Origin: Lactarius indigo
Lineage: Eukaryota > Basidiomycota > Agaricomycetes > Russulales > Russulaceae
Length of the DNA stretch: 64,000 nt
Direction: 5' to 3'
Assembly (NCBI GenBank): GCA_025766275.1
Contig: JAFKAC010000038.1
Span: forward strand, 496,001 to 560,000
Positions 46,159 to 59,600 of the stretch are shown piece after piece (positions within the stretch are counted from its first letter, which is position 1; every line of letters begins with the position of its first letter). The notes beneath the pieces are model-generated. The model had not been told where the DNA came from, made no database searches, and worked only from the letters and a program-made list of their open reading frames with translations. A program made the translations under genes and the position numbers.

Positions 46159-47321
46159 GGATGTCTGGATTGACGGTAAATACGGGCAAACACCAGAGCG
46201 GATTCACAACACGAGGCGGACTCGGCCTTGACAACAAACAGTGGCACGCCTCACTCTAGCTATTGATACCGCTACCGTAATCACCCCCAATTCCCCAGAT
46301 GCACCTTCGTGTTCATGATCTGGTGCTAGGATCGTCGGAACTAATAACCGGTTGACAGGAGTGTCGCCTTTCACTGCGCTGCGCAGCATCCCTACATTCC
46401 CACTAGGCCGGCAGTTACTAGCTATGTGTCATATATGCTGCTCACCCACAGGTATGCAGTGTTTCAGGAGTAATGGTGACTACTCTACTAACCGCGCACA
46501 GTACCCCCACACAGCTATTTTAGTAGCATTCTCCATCTTCTCCGATTTGATGTATTGTAATTGCGCCGACGGGCAACCTGAGTTTCAAGTCAAGAATTGT
46601 GAGCGCGCATTTCACGGCTGCGTGCGATTTTTCCCATCTGGATTAGTCCAGAATTCATGGAAGTGCAACTCTGCGAAGTCGGAGATGAGATATTGACAAC
46701 CCATCACTTGTATTGTATACTTGCTCATCACCTCGTGCGATGGTTGTGAGACGATGTGTCTCTTTTGGCAGCAAACACATTCACTGGCCACGAATCTGAC
46801 TGTATGCGCGGCTAGCCTTCGGGTTCTAAATTTATACTACCGGCGCCGACAGCCACTGACTGACATGCGAAGCGGGCATGTAGCTTTTTGGTAATTACCT
46901 CCGGAGTCGATTCAGGAAAGTTGAAACGGGAAGGTCTTCGTGTCACATGAGTGCGAGCGAAGTGTCGTAAGGGCCATACGGTAACGGCCGTGGTGGTGCC
47001 CAGATCCTTGAATTGGCCTAGTGATGTTTGGCGGCACGGCGAGTTGGGAGGGTGAAGAGACGCTGGTGCCGTAACGGTGCCATCTGAAGAATTCAACAAC
47101 TCGGTCGTGGTTCCTCGTAAGTTCCGGTGAACGAGCTAGCTCTTCAATAGTTAGCTCAATTCACGCGGCCACGACCACCCACTCATCTTTAATATATTCA
47201 AAGAGGCAATATGACTTCGCGGGAGTGACGACCTGTCCAGGATAGGCTGACTCGACATGATTCATCGCTTTAGCGCAGCCCATATTTATTGCCAACGGAC
47301 CTCAATCTATCCCTTCGAGTC
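46159..47321. other. Divergent intergenic region Mic10 / PI-PLC
   Basis: About 1.16 kb between divergent starts. A plus-strand frame of 114 codons (46352-46696, Cys-rich, no recognised domain) is present but has no supporting features. No gene is called. The region must contain both promoters. Confidence 0.4.
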
Positions 47322-50300
47322 ATGCCCTCTTCAGCCATGGCCCACTCTAACGAATCCGATGGACCACCTTCCCCTACTGTCTCCCCCCTAAGGCGTGCCA
47401 AGAACATCCTCACGATCCGTGGACTGCCGTCGCCGGAGCTGCGTGGTATCACGCTACTGGACGAAAGCGCAGTGGACCTGGAAGAAGAGTCAACGTCGTC
47501 GACACCGTTTCTGTCTCCGCAGCCGTCCCCGTCTCCGTCGCGCTTATCACTGCGTCGGAACACGGGTAGCGGATCTGGCGGCGGGAGTAGCCCACTAGCG
47601 TCGCTTCGCAGGATGAGGGACGCGACAGTATCGCTGGTACGATCGAAGAGCTCAGGTGAACGCAGCCCGGCCGGTCGCCCGAAAAGGCAACGCGAGAGTG
47701 AGAAGACGCGACACGGACGCAGTCAGTCCGATGCCATCCCGGCCACGTCTCGTTCCGCTGCCAGTCAGCCTACCACCGTCACCGTGAAGAGTCTGCTCTT
47801 CACACCCCCTGGTTCGCCCCACTCGGTTAGCATCACGACGCAGTCTCCCTCAAGAGCTCCTTCCGTTTCTCCACGGAGAGCCTCCGTCCCCCTTCCCGCG
47901 CTTAACTTCCACCTCGAGTCTCTTCCTCTTCCACCAATGTCCTCGTATCTTTTACCCCCAGTCCTTGACGAGGACCATCCACCTGCGCCCCCCGTAGCGC
48001 AACCCGCGTCGATTCTCGACCTCACCGTTCCGGATCTCCTTCAGAAAGGCACTCCAATGATCAAGGTGTCCGGAAGGAAGCAAACAGATGTCGTCTTCAG
48101 GCTGGACCCCGATCAAGGCCAAATAATATGGGAGTCAAAGAAGCATAGGATCAGTGCGTATTTTTCATTTTCGTATTGCGACCCAATTCTCCTGACTCGC
48201 TGTCCGAAGTACCCATCGAGAACATTAAAGAGTTGCGAACAGCGTCGGACGCTCGCTACTACAGAGAATTATTCCAGATACCACAGGAGTGCGAGAACCG
48301 ATGGCTTACCATCATCTACACCCTCGACGGCCGCTATAAAATTTGGCATGTCATTGCTCCATCCGTCGATGTTTTTGAAATGTGGGATTCCACCCTTCGT
48401 AAGCTGTATGCCGTGCGCCAGGCTCTTATGTGTGGCCTCGGCAACATCGACCTTCGCGAGGCTGTCTGGGAAAAGCAATATTGGAAGGCTTCCGACGAGC
48501 AGGCGGACCAGAAGCTCTACATCGATGACGTCGAAAAGCTCTGCAGACGACTCAACGTCAACCCGTCGCATGAAGACCTAGGTCGCCGCTTCAGGGCACG
48601 TGTCGCTCCTATCTTTTTGTTCTGTGTGGCTGACAGCCGACGCAGCAAGCTGATGTGCAGAAGCGCGGATTCTTGGATTTTACCGATTTCAAGCGCTTCG
48701 TCAAGTCGCTGAAAGCGCGGCCAGAAGTAGAGCGCCGCTATAAGAAGCTTTGTTTACTCGATAACGGAAGCTTCTCTTACCGGACATTCGATCACTTCAT
48801 GCGCATTCATCAAAAGGTGCGCAACTTGGCAAATCACTCCGTAGTCTTGCTCACGCCCCCGTCTAGTCGACCGCGCCCGCGGAGGAGTTGCAACACCTCT
48901 TCCTCCGTTACGCCACCTCTTCTCCTGATGACGATGCGCCACGGGCAATTCAGCTCCCAACCGACGTGTTTCTCAATGGCCGGCCCGATAAGACTTTTCC
49001 TGTGGCGAAAAAGCCATCTCCAGAAGACCTTGCCGCTGCTACGTTATCTCTTGAAGGCTTCACGGCATTCCTGCTGTCCACGGATAACTCCGCCTTTTCT
49101 GACCAGGACGGATCTATTCATCACGACATGACGCGACCGCTTTCTGAATACTACATCTCATCTTCTCACAATACGTACCTTGTCGGGCATCAGTTAGTCG
49201 GCGACAGCACAATCGAAGGCTATATCCGAGCCTTGCTCCATAGTTGTCGTAGTGTCGAGCGTGAGTGCCTGCTTATCTTGCGTTCCAAAACTCGTCTGAC
49301 CCTTACCTTTCATGCAGTCGATATCTATGACGGCGACAAAGAGCCGGTCGTCTACCATGGCAAAACGTTTACCACGAAAGTATCATTACGAGAGGTCTGC
49401 GAAGCCATCATGAAGTACGCCTTCGTGGTCTCGCCGTACCCAGTTATCATCTCGGCGGAGGTACACTGCAGCATTCCGCAGCAGGACACGATGGCGTCCA
49501 TCATGCACGAGGTGTTTGGTGAGAGTCTGGTAAGCGCGCCAGTAAATGGCCGTCCAAAGATCGAAGTTCTACCAAGCCCAGAAGATCTAAAGGGGCGTGT
49601 ATTGCTGAAAGTACGCCGCATTTTTCGTCATCGTTCCCTTCCCGGCCCAATCTTTATCTTTTTTATGTATAGGCGAAGAACCTGTATGTCTCGGAGAGCG
49701 AGGAAATCCAGCCGAATGTCTTCGTGGTTGAAGCTGAATCTTCCACGACGTCCACTGAGACGTCTACAGACGGTGAAGTAATTTCTGGTTCGTCTCCTTC
49801 CCTCAGCCAGTTGCCCAGACTGACGTCAGCATAAGAGTTAAGGCATGACTGGGTTCGAGTTGCACGTGGTTTTTCGGAAGCTAAGCAGGAAGTTACCAAG
49901 GCCCGAAATGTTCTAAGACGCCGTTCACCTTCAAATGCTGCTCCCCATGCCGAAAAAGGGAAGGCCCGAATGTCATTATCTGTGGTCTCGATGCTCGTGT
50001 ATACAGTCGGCGTCAAATGTCGTGGCATCAACAAGAAGGAACAATACGCACCCGTGCACGTGTTTTCGCTATCGGAAAATACGGCCAACAAGATGCTTAA
50101 ACGTGATGGCATGCATGATCTCGTCAAGCACAATCGCACGCACGTCGTGCGGGTGTATCCAAAGGGAACACGAGTCTCGTCCTCGAATTACCAACCCCAT
50201 CGATACTGGAGCGCCGGAGTCCAACTTGTCGCTCTCAACTGGCAAACTTGTGGTAAGTTTAGCTTAAAGTCTTATCGCCACGGTGTACTCACAAGATGTC

Positions 50301-50995
50301 AGACCTGGGTTTTGTGATCAACCATGCGATGTTCCAGCGCAACGGTCGGTCAGGATATGTCCTCAAGCCACTCGCTCTCCGATCTCACGATAAAAGCCTA
50401 CTCAACAAGCGGACGCGACATTACCTAGATATCACGGTGCGTCACCCTTCACACATTCCATAATTCTCAGGAATTGAGATAGGTGTGTGCGTGTATCCAG
50501 GTGATCTCAGCCCAGCAGCTCCCACTGCCGAAGGACGCCCATGGCCACGAGATCATTGATAAGTCTGCCCTAGACCCATATGTCGAGGTGTCCCTGCATT
50601 TTCCCGATTGGGGCCTTTATTCATCTCCGCCCACGAGCTCGTCCCCGTACCAAGTGTCCTATCGCACGAGCGGGGTAAAAAACAATGGGTTCAACCCGGT
50701 GTGGGAGGAGGCGCTCAGTCTTCTGTTTGAAGTCGTCGGCGACATGCGCGAGCTCGTGTTTGTGCGCTTTGCCGTGCGACAGGACGGCGACGACGAGAGA
50801 GAGGCGCTGGCCGTGCATTGCGTATCGCTGGCGTGCCTTCGTGAAGGTAAACGATATCTATATTTGGCCGTGTCCGTTCGTTGCTGAAGACTTTGCGCAG
50901 GGTTCCGTCACTTGCCTCTGCACGATGCGCAAATTTCTCAGTACCTCTTCTCGACGCTGTTCGTGCAAATCAACATCCGAGATGCCACGACTTGA
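47322..50995 (+). CDS. PLC1: Phosphoinositide-specific phospholipase C, delta type
   Basis: The enzyme cleaves PIP2 to inositol trisphosphate and diacylglycerol in calcium-dependent signalling. The ATG at 47322 gives MPSSAMAHSNESDGPPSP and a Ser/Pro/Arg-rich disordered N-terminus of about 230 residues. A PH domain follows (TPMIKVSGRKQTDVVFRLD, later RWLTIIYTLDGRYKIWHVI), then EF-hand-like helices (DVQKRGFLDFTDFKRFVK). The X domain has both catalytic His motifs (SSSHNTYLVGHQL and VVYHGKTFTTKV) and VELDIYDGD. The Y domain contains MLKRDGMHDLVKHN, YQPHRYWSAGVQLVALNWQT and GRSGYVLKPLALR. A C2 domain (ISAQQLPLPKD, DPYVEVSLHFP, NNGFNPVWEE) ends the protein at INIRDATT. Total length is about 1035 residues. 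One intron before the EF region may use a GC donor; a GT alternative also keeps frame. The linker between X and Y is Ser/Thr/Glu-rich. Confidence 0.92.
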
Positions 50996-51443
50996 TCTTT
51001 ATCCCATCACACTTCCCAAACTTCATTTGAACGTCATTCATTTAACGACAATCTTATTTATTACGCCTGCCTCGCAGCAATGTATGTATCGCAACGTCAC
51101 GCGCTTGCCAATGCTCTCTGTATATCCCATGCAATCTTTTCCACGATACACAATACCTTTGATTATCTAACTGTAGTCCCTCAGGGCTAACACATCGATC
51201 TTTCCGCCAGCGTTCTTATTCACACGTGTAGATATCCAGTTACAATGTTCCTTGATGTAGTGTATACGATAGAAGAGTAGATTTATAAACGCTGACTGAA
51301 TTTGCAACAAGCACACAAACGTAGCAGCGAAGCGTAAAGGGTTCGTAAACATGGAGAGGAAAAAAAGTGTACATATATGATATAGACTCCCGCACGTTTC
51401 AGAGTTTGGATACGCTGTACGCCACCCTTCGACTCGGCGCCAC
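50996..51443. other. Convergent intergenic spacer
   Basis: About 450 nt between the 3' ends of the PI-PLC gene and the proline-rich protein gene. It is AT-richer than its neighbours. No gene was seen. Confidence 0.5.
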
Positions 51444-52338
51444 TCAAGAAGGTGGTGGCGTCACAGGTCCTGCGTTTGTGTGTCAGCATACCATAAAAGT
51501 GAGGACAACGAAGAGAACACGCACCAAAGAGGCCTTGACGAGGGGGCGGCGCTTGTACGACAGCCTGTGAGGGCGTAGGGCCACGTACGACAGGGTGGAC
51601 ATTAGGATTAGCTGAGCGCATAGTCAGTAACGACGACCACAAAGGGAAAGAAAAAAAAATGCTCACGTCTCCACTGTGCCCATGAGGGCAGTTCAGGGCG
51701 CGGCGCCTCGATGGCGGGGGGCGGAGGCGGAGGTGGGGGCGGAGCAGCTGCGGCGGCCTTGCCCTTCCGCCTTGGGCCGGGTTCGGGACGCTTGACGACA
51801 GTGCGCCATGCAGGACGGGTGGGGCCATCTGGGGCTGGGGCCTCCTCTGCGGGCGGAGGCGGGGGCGGAGGCCCCGGGGTAGGGGGCATGAGCTCTTCCG
51901 GGAGGTACTGCCGAAGGGGAGGGGGTCAGCGATCTCGACGCCGATAATCAGGAATATGGGGATAGATCACCTTGGGGCGCCAGTCTGGAGAGTACTCGCC
52001 CCCTGCGCTGTGCTTGGCCTTGACAGCCATCAGCTCAGCGATCTCGCTGGAAAGGGCGTCAGAGGGAGTTGGGCGGGGGATTTGAGAGGGAGGGAGGGAG
52101 ATGTACGTACTGCTGCAATGCCCGGCGCTCATCTCTGAGTTTTCCGACTTCCTGGAGGAGGATGCGGACTTCGCTTGCGAGTGCTTTGCTGAAGTCGTTC
52201 AAGTATCTGTTGATAAATTGTTGAGCGGTTTGTTTTTTTCGCCAAAGGGAATGTGCTGAAAAGCAGCGATGGAGAAGAAACGTACTTGGGTGTGGCACTC
52301 GGGGAGAAAGCGGCGCCTGGTGGTTTGTTCGAAGCCAT
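51444..52338 (-). CDS. Unrecognised coiled-coil, polyproline protein
   Basis: The start at 52336-52338 gives MASNKPPGAAFSPSATPK. A spliced exon then reads RYLNDFSKALASEVRILLQE and VGKLRDERRALQ, joined to EIAELMAVKAKHSAGGEYSP. This is a heptad-like helical segment, likely a coiled coil. The C-terminal half is dominated by two polyproline runs of seven and nine Pro around APAPDGPTRPAWRTVVKRPE and PRRKGKAAAAA. The tail is completed by two small exons, ANPNVHPVVRGPTPSQAVVQ and PPPRQGLFGPVTPPPS, with a stop at 51444. Polyproline stretches could bind profilin, SH3 or WW domains, but this is inference. No known family is recognised. The consistent coding potential across five or so exons supports a real gene. 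Confidence 0.65.
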
Positions 52339-55300
52339 TTGTGAAGACGAGAGGAGAGCAAGTTTGTGCGGTGAGGTAGAGGGATAGATTCAACGACTTG
52401 AACAGGCGGAGGAAATGTGTCGCCGCCCTGGTTGATGTGGGTGCACCTTCCTGATTGAGGTCGCCCTGAGGCTGGTCGAGATGGCCCAGCCATGATCAAT
52501 ACCGTGACCTGGTAATGCTGTTCCACGGCGGGGTGCCCTTCAGTACTTATATCCTCTTAGGTTTTCATATAATTTCATGCCCTAATGGCCGGCGTGCCAA
52601 CAGTGGTACATCATCCTTCCAATCCCAGTTGGCATGAGCACAGGCGGTTGGCACGGGCAGGGTTGGCACGGGCACACCCCCTGGCCCTGGCCACTCACGG
52701 CACTCAAGACCCAACAGGGCGCAGACACGTTGTTTCTATCTTGCCGAACTTTCGCTGGCATAACCGTATTCTATCACACAACTTGGCACTAGATCCCCCC
52801 CGACCAACCGGATCCAGAAGACGTCAATCAGGGAACGGTATACCCTAGATGCATATCACAATCGATGCGGCACGGAGGTTGAGTGTGTAGGCGTCCGTGT
52901 GTGTCCACGAAGTTCCAGAACCCATGCGAATCTGTCCGGCATTGTGCCATGATACGAACTCCTCGCACGAACCCACTGGTTCCGAGACTCGCGTCCGTGG
53001 CGTGGTCCTATGACGATATTTGTCGATCCCAAGTTCGGCACAGGCGCTACTACAAATCTGCAAACTAGACCGTCGCGTGTTCCTCCCGCCCGAGTTCGCA
53101 TGGAGCAAAGTCGTCTCTTTTGTCACCTTTTTCAGCCCTCGATGCAGTCACTCGGCCCTCCGATACGCTCTGCCTCCCCACCCCAGAACGTTACCCGCAA
53201 TCGCTATCTGCCCCTCCGAAATCCACGGGCCAGCATGCAGCGGTCTCGCCCCCTCTGTTTACGAACGTAACGCTTAGTTTACAACACCCGTTTTCTCCGA
53301 ATTCCGAGCATCGTTACTTAGACAAGCTTCCGCATCCCTGGTACCGCTACTTGTCACTTTCCTCCACTCGTCACACCCCCCGCCTGCGAACGTGGCTTCT
53401 TCTGCCACCAAAGAGACTGATATACCGCAAGGTACGTGATCTGACCAATAGAGCGCCAGTCCACATGTATCATGACCCCATGATCCCTAGCGGGCTTCAC
53501 GGACCACCTTCGTGCCACCCGGGAAAATCTAGACCCGAGTTCATTCTCTTACCTGGTGCATTAATCATTAGCCTGTCTTAGTGACTCCAGTTCGTAATGG
53601 AAACCTTACGCCACTTACGCCGGAGCAAAACAAGAACGCGTTGGCCACTAGAACGTTTAGAGAGACACGTCGCGAATGTAATATCGGTCTACTAATATCT
53701 GAGACATCAATGGCCTGGCTAATATTAGTTCGGACAAACAGATTTAGGTTTCCGACACGGTGCGCATGACTTCAGACATAAGGAAAACGAAGGCTTCTGC
53801 CGGAAAACGCGGCGAAATGCAAGCGCGGAGCCGAGCTTGATCTTTTACCGGTGTCGTGGGTGTATTTTAATTCAAGTGTACATCACGGCCTTCTGTCCAA
53901 AAAGTCATCAACGGATCCGAAGTGTTCACTTGGGTGTACGTTCCTGGATTTGACATCTGAGAAGCCTAAGGCGATGGTCCTATGATACATGAACAATTGA
54001 ATGTGGCTCAATAAAGGTGACATCAAAGCTGTTCTTTGCTAGTTAGGCCACGCTGCGGTGGTTGTGTAGCCATCTGGGCCATGCCGATTGTGTATGTATA
54101 TGATGGCCCTTATTGCCCTCACGCTGGCACACGGTGTCAAAGCCGCAAAAGCAGACAAGTGCATCACCCTGTCTAGCGGGTAACTACACCTCCGCTGGAA
54201 GCGGCGCTGCCAACAGGACTCGGATCTGTTCGATATATGGGAGTTAGGATTGTTGGTGAAAGATATCGAGCCTCGGGCCGGGTGCCGTGCACTATCTGGG
54301 AGAACTTTCCATTTCAACGCGCGTGCACACACCACTCGCAACCGCCGCCTCGCGAGCGCGGAAGCCGGTATAGCCACAGTAAGGGATAGGACAGCGTAAT
54401 GACGAGAGGGAATTGTACGAAGTCTAGGAGAGGGCCAAGGGGCGACTCCACGTGTCTTAAAAAGTCGATTGTTATGAGCCCACGAGTACCTGTGGTAATG
54501 GGTAGATCTGGTTGCATCTTTGATGGCAGACTGGAGGGTGCGGTGCAGATGTCCCAACCACGAACGGCTCGGATCATGTGCCATGCATAATGCGCCTGTG
54601 TATCGTCAGGGATCCACTGTGCCAGCATTCATTTTCGAGCTGACAAGACAAACCTTTTGGTAGACGGATGATACGGATAGCTATGGCAAGCTCGTCATCT
54701 GCCCACTGTCGCAAGGTCCAAGATAGTCTGGCCTGACGCTGCCTTCATACGGTGTCCGCCTGGTAACCCGGTTCGCAACCCATGAACCTACAAGCCCCAG
54801 TAACCCGTGAGCCCGACGCTCTTCCGGGCTTTCTTGGTCCCAAGACTTTGTACTTGCGACGGTCGCTCCAGAAACTCCAGCTTCCTACGCCATCCAGCTC
54901 TGGTGGACAGGCCCGTCGTCACCCCGGGTCCACTGAGTACCTCGAGGAGTTATGGGATGCCCCGTGCAGATGGAACGTCTGAAACTGGTCCTGAGCCTTT
55001 TTCAGACATACACGGCCGCACTGCTGCCCTGAGCACAATCTCTCAGATTCGACCTGTCTGCATTACATTTGCTAGTCAGTCAAAACCACAAGAACATCTA
55101 GTCATCCCATAGCCCACATCTCGCGGAAACCACGTTATCTCCAGATGTCCGCGGTTCGGGCGTATAAAGTTCCTGTTCTTATCCTGGTAATGATCTTCTT
55201 GAACGGCGGAACTGAGCCCGACATCCGCCGCTCCTCAGGGTCTTTCCAACGTCAGGGATACGTCAGTGGACGTATTCGAGCGCCTTACGCATCAACCAAG

Positions 55301-56684
55301 CTGCTCCACGAAGGACATTTCGGTTATGGGAAGGGCGACGTGTGTCGAGTCCGCTTGCTGATAACTTAGCGAGGCCAGACCTCCCCGAGAAAATGTATAG
55401 AAGACGAAGACACACCAGGCACAATTCACTTTTCTGCTCCGACGTCCCCAGGACGAGACACAACTACCGGTGTGGCCTCGTGCGGCGTGTGATGAACCCG
55501 ACGGCGTCCTTGATCTTGCGCTCCATCTTGATACGCAAGGTGGAGCGGAGCGCGACACGCAAGTTGAACGCAATGACCTGCATCGATATTTCGGCGCGTA
55601 CGGCAAGGGGTAGGGTGAGTCTGGCTTGCTCAGACAGGCGAACGGACGTGTTACAGTAAGGCTGAGACGCTTGTTGACCCTGCATGGCACGAGCATGTCC
55701 ACCGATCAAGGGAGAAGCGAGCGCTGGGGTACGATGGGTCGAAGCATCCGGTGCCGAGGACGACGCCAGGGTTGTAGTCGAAGAACTTCGAGGGTGGCGT
55801 CGTGCTAAGATCGATGATGTAAGCGACGATATTAGATCAGGGCACGAGAAGGCCAATATTCCCATAAGTAGAAGGAGGGCGATCGAGGACGCAGCCCACC
55901 AAGATCCAATCGGGAATCATTGTTTTTGTCCGGTTGACTTTCTTCGTCATCTCGCGATTTTCTGCTTTTTATTTTCATTTTCACAAAAGAACAGGTACTG
56001 CATTTCAGTCGATGACAGTCCCTGAAACTCCGCATAATTACTGACGTGGTCTATATGTAATTTGGCAGAACAACGAGCGAACCCCAGGTCAATACCCACA
56101 CCCTCGCCAAGCCCTTACAGCAACCTCGCAGAGGAATTGCGTCAAGATGAAGACAATGATGGCGAAAGTAAAATGACCGGCCGACCTGTCGTGGTCAAAG
56201 GGCTGGACGAGATGATGTACTGTGCCCTTAGAGGTGCACGGGAACACAACGGCTTTTACAACGGCGTACTCAGCAACACAGGAACATCTGTAACATCGTA
56301 GCCAGGGAAACCAGCCAGTTTGAGATCTTAAACGCAACTTACTGTATCAGGAAGGAAAGTATAGATCGGGACACTCTCCCAGATTCATCAGGGCTGCTGT
56401 GAAGGCCAACTAAGCGCCGAATGGTCACAGGGCGGAGTGTTGAACGAGTCATCGCTCGGGCTAATGGCAACCCAAACCCCACATACAACTGGGCGCTCTC
56501 CGGGAAAGGGGCTTTCGAATTAGAAACCTTTCTCGTAAAGTGTGATACACGCGTGATGGTCTCGGACGCGTGGCTATTCTTGACCTGGTGTTCATCGTCT
56601 TGTGGTGCACTGGCCAATTTCCCCTGCCCCGGAGCTCTTCACTGACCAGAACTCACCCAGGCGAAGACCTGATTATAGGCGTAA
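52339..56684. other. Long interval without a confident gene
   Basis: About 4.3 kb with scattered open frames and no recognised family. A GGCACGGGCA-type short repeat occurs near 52640-52680. A 153-codon plus frame (53120-53581), a 104-codon minus frame (54314-54628, with RAVRGWDICTAP) and a 133-codon minus frame (55464-55865) are the largest. Part of the last region, read in another minus frame (about 55660-55820), gives coding-like sequence including FDYNPGVVLGTGCFDP. The last 350 nt resemble the sequence before the second glutaminase gene (60540-60890) and are duplicated promoter. The rest may hold decayed genes or one with many introns that I could not splice. Confidence 0.4.
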
Positions 56685-59600
56685 ATGATCCACGTTCTAA
56701 TTCTCCTATTTCTACTAGTCCGATGCGGAAGAGCTCAGCAAACATTTTTCCCCCCAGCAATCCCTCTTGCAGTTCGCTCGCCGTACCTCAGTTCTTGGGA
56801 CTTTACTACCAACGGAACAACCATCGGAAAGCTATGGTCGACAACCTCTGCCCACCAACCAAATTCTACCGTCAATGATGTATGATATTTCCCTTTGCTC
56901 GATGTAACACCCACACTTACGGCATTTCAGAACCTTAGCATACCCGTACACGTGCGCGTCGACAATATCACCTACGCACTTTTGGGGTCTTCGCCCAGCG
57001 TAAACGGAAGTGTGAACCTCACCAACACGGTAATCACGCCTACACAGACCAAACTCACTGCTCAAGCCGGACCAATGCAATTTAACCTCACTTTCCTGAA
57101 TCCGATCGAGGTTCGAACTAGGGTCCGTCATCGATTTTATTATCTACTTACAACTTGGTTTTAGCCCGGAGATTGGGTCAAGCAATCAATCCCATTTTCC
57201 TACTTGTCATTAACCGCGCAATCGTTGGACGGCGCAGCTCATGACGTACAGGTGTATTCGGATGTCAGCGGAGGTGGGTCACGCCATTATTGTTCCTGCT
57301 CCACTGTTTCTCAAAATTATTACAGAATGGTTGTCAGCAGATAGATCCCAGGAGATTAGATGGAGTACGACCGCTGTTAATAATGTCATATACCATATGG
57401 CCCAACTCAAGAATCCGGCCGTTTTCAATGAAATCAGCACTCAAGCAGAGTGGGGCACATTGTATTATGCCATAGGGAGCGTGAGTGGAAGTGGTGCGAT
57501 TTATATTTCGCTGCTCATAGTGGATGACCTAGGGTGGTGAAAACACGTTCAAGACAGGTCTGGATGCGGATTGCCGGGGATTATTCCAGCTCAGAGGGAC
57601 CCTGGACAACCTAACAGACCCGAATTTTCGTTCGATCAGCCCTGACTATCCGGTTTTTGCCCTATCGCGCGACCTAGGCATTATCCAAGCTACGAAGGAT
57701 CCCGTCGTTTGGACCATCGGATTTACCGCGGACCCAGCCATCCAATATACAGACCCATCCGCAGATGCTCCTCTCCATCGTAGCTTGTTCTACAAGGTTC
57801 AATACCCTGATGACACGACTTTAGTCAGTGGCTACATTCGCCAAGGAATATTAGGTCTCACATAATCGCAGATTCCTGACTTCCTCGATGATTTCGCGAA
57901 TGCTTCGTCAAGAGCTCAGCAATTGGACTCGAAGATACTCCAGAACGCTACTGCTTTCTCGCCGCTTGAAGATCTAGTGTCCCTCGCAACCGCTCAAATA
58001 TATGGTGGCATTCAACTGACAATTGGGTTTGACTCAAATGGTAACTTTAACAAGTCTGACGTGATGGCATTCATGAAGAATATTGGCGGGTTGAACGCAA
58101 AGTGAGATAGCATTGTACGTCGGGTGAGAAACACATCCTGACCTTGTCAGCCGGGTCAATGCCGTCGAGACGCTGTATTCTGCGTTCCCGGCATTCATGT
58201 ACATTGATCCTAAATTGGCCGGACTCCTTCTTGAGCCTCTATTTCAGCTTCAAGCGTCTCCCAACTACACCCTCCCATACGCTGCTGCTGATCTAGGTGC
58301 GTCCCAGAACCGAAGAGGCTCGAAGTACGGATTATTGAGGGCCTAAAGGGTTTGGTTACCCCAATGTCACCGTCAGCAATTCGGGTCATAGCCAAAGAGT
58401 CGAGCGTTTGTATTTCTCTTACAGGTGTTGCGTGTCACTGATCTATTCCTTATGGCGTGTACAGAGTCTGGGAATATGCTGATCATGACTTACGCCCACG
58501 CTCGTGCAAGTGGAGACGGTAGCCTGATAAGCAGATACGTACGTACAAAGCTACTACTGGATACCTGTAGAAGACTAACAAACCGGTCAGTATTCTCTGC
58601 TAACATCTTGGGCTGATTATTTGTCCAACGCGACACTGTTTAACCATGATCAGTCTGTTGCTTTCGCCAATGAATCTTTCTGCTGATAATCTGAATGACC
58701 ATCAACTCAGAACATCTGCGGATGGACTAACGACTAGCAATCAGACTAACCTCGCAATCAAGGGCATTATCGCTATCAAAGCCATGTCAAAAATGAGCTC
58801 GGTTGTCAAGCAGACGGCTGATGCTGAGAAGTATTCTGTCCGTGCAGATGTGTTTGATGCGTTACGGCGAAATTGACTCGTTCGTAGAATACAACGGCGA
58901 GCCTTTACGGACAATGGAGAGGTCTTGCATTGGCTGGTGATCAACACCTACTCGCAGCGTACGGGCTCGCAGACTCGTGGACATTGGGCTATAATCTATT
59001 TGCCGACGTGTGGTTAGGCACTGGTGTCGTCGAACCATCCGTCAGTCTCAGCCGATTTCTATCTTATCTTGACGTTCATCGCTCTCTAGGTCTACGATGG
59101 TCAAAGCAGTTTCATGTACAACTTTAGCGTGACACGGGCTTTGCCTTTCAGTGCTTTTGGCATGCCAGTCGATAGCTATAGCGCGGACCTAAGGATTACA
59201 GCATCTAGTCGGAAGAGTTTTACTTCTGAAATTGTCTGAGCTGATTTGGTTTTAGGCTGGACTTTGTTTGCAGCCGCTATGACCCCGGATCTAAACCTAC
59301 CCATAATCCTTATTTCGAGAGTTCACAGCCGAGCGTCTTGGAACACGAGTGTGGGCGTGTTCCCGGTTTACTACGACAGCACCAGCGGATTAACCTACCG
59401 GGGAGAGGCCAGGTGAGTTCGATTTACATTCGTCTGATGTTAACTAATATCACTGCATCTGTCTCTAGCCCCGCGCAGGGTGCAATGTATGCACCATTAG
59501 CTCTCAAGTCCGTTTATTAGGAAGCGCCTTTTTTGATGTCTGACTTGCTATTTCTCAGGGCTCCTGTCCTCCAGATAGCGGCCAATCCCGTGACGACTGG

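Noticed and set aside
46352..46696. 114-codon Cys-containing plus-strand frame
   Set aside because: No domain, no splice or promoter support, and it lies in a divergent promoter region; kept only as a note in the intergenic entry.
53120..53581. 153-codon plus-strand frame
   Set aside because: All three plus frames are open here because of a C-rich composition, so the open frame is weak evidence; no family was recognised.
57863..57865. In-frame TAA suggesting that glutaminase copy 1 is a pseudogene
   Set aside because: It falls inside a 48-nt interval with good splice sites, and the paralogue has a matching 51-nt interval; removing both gives a better protein alignment.
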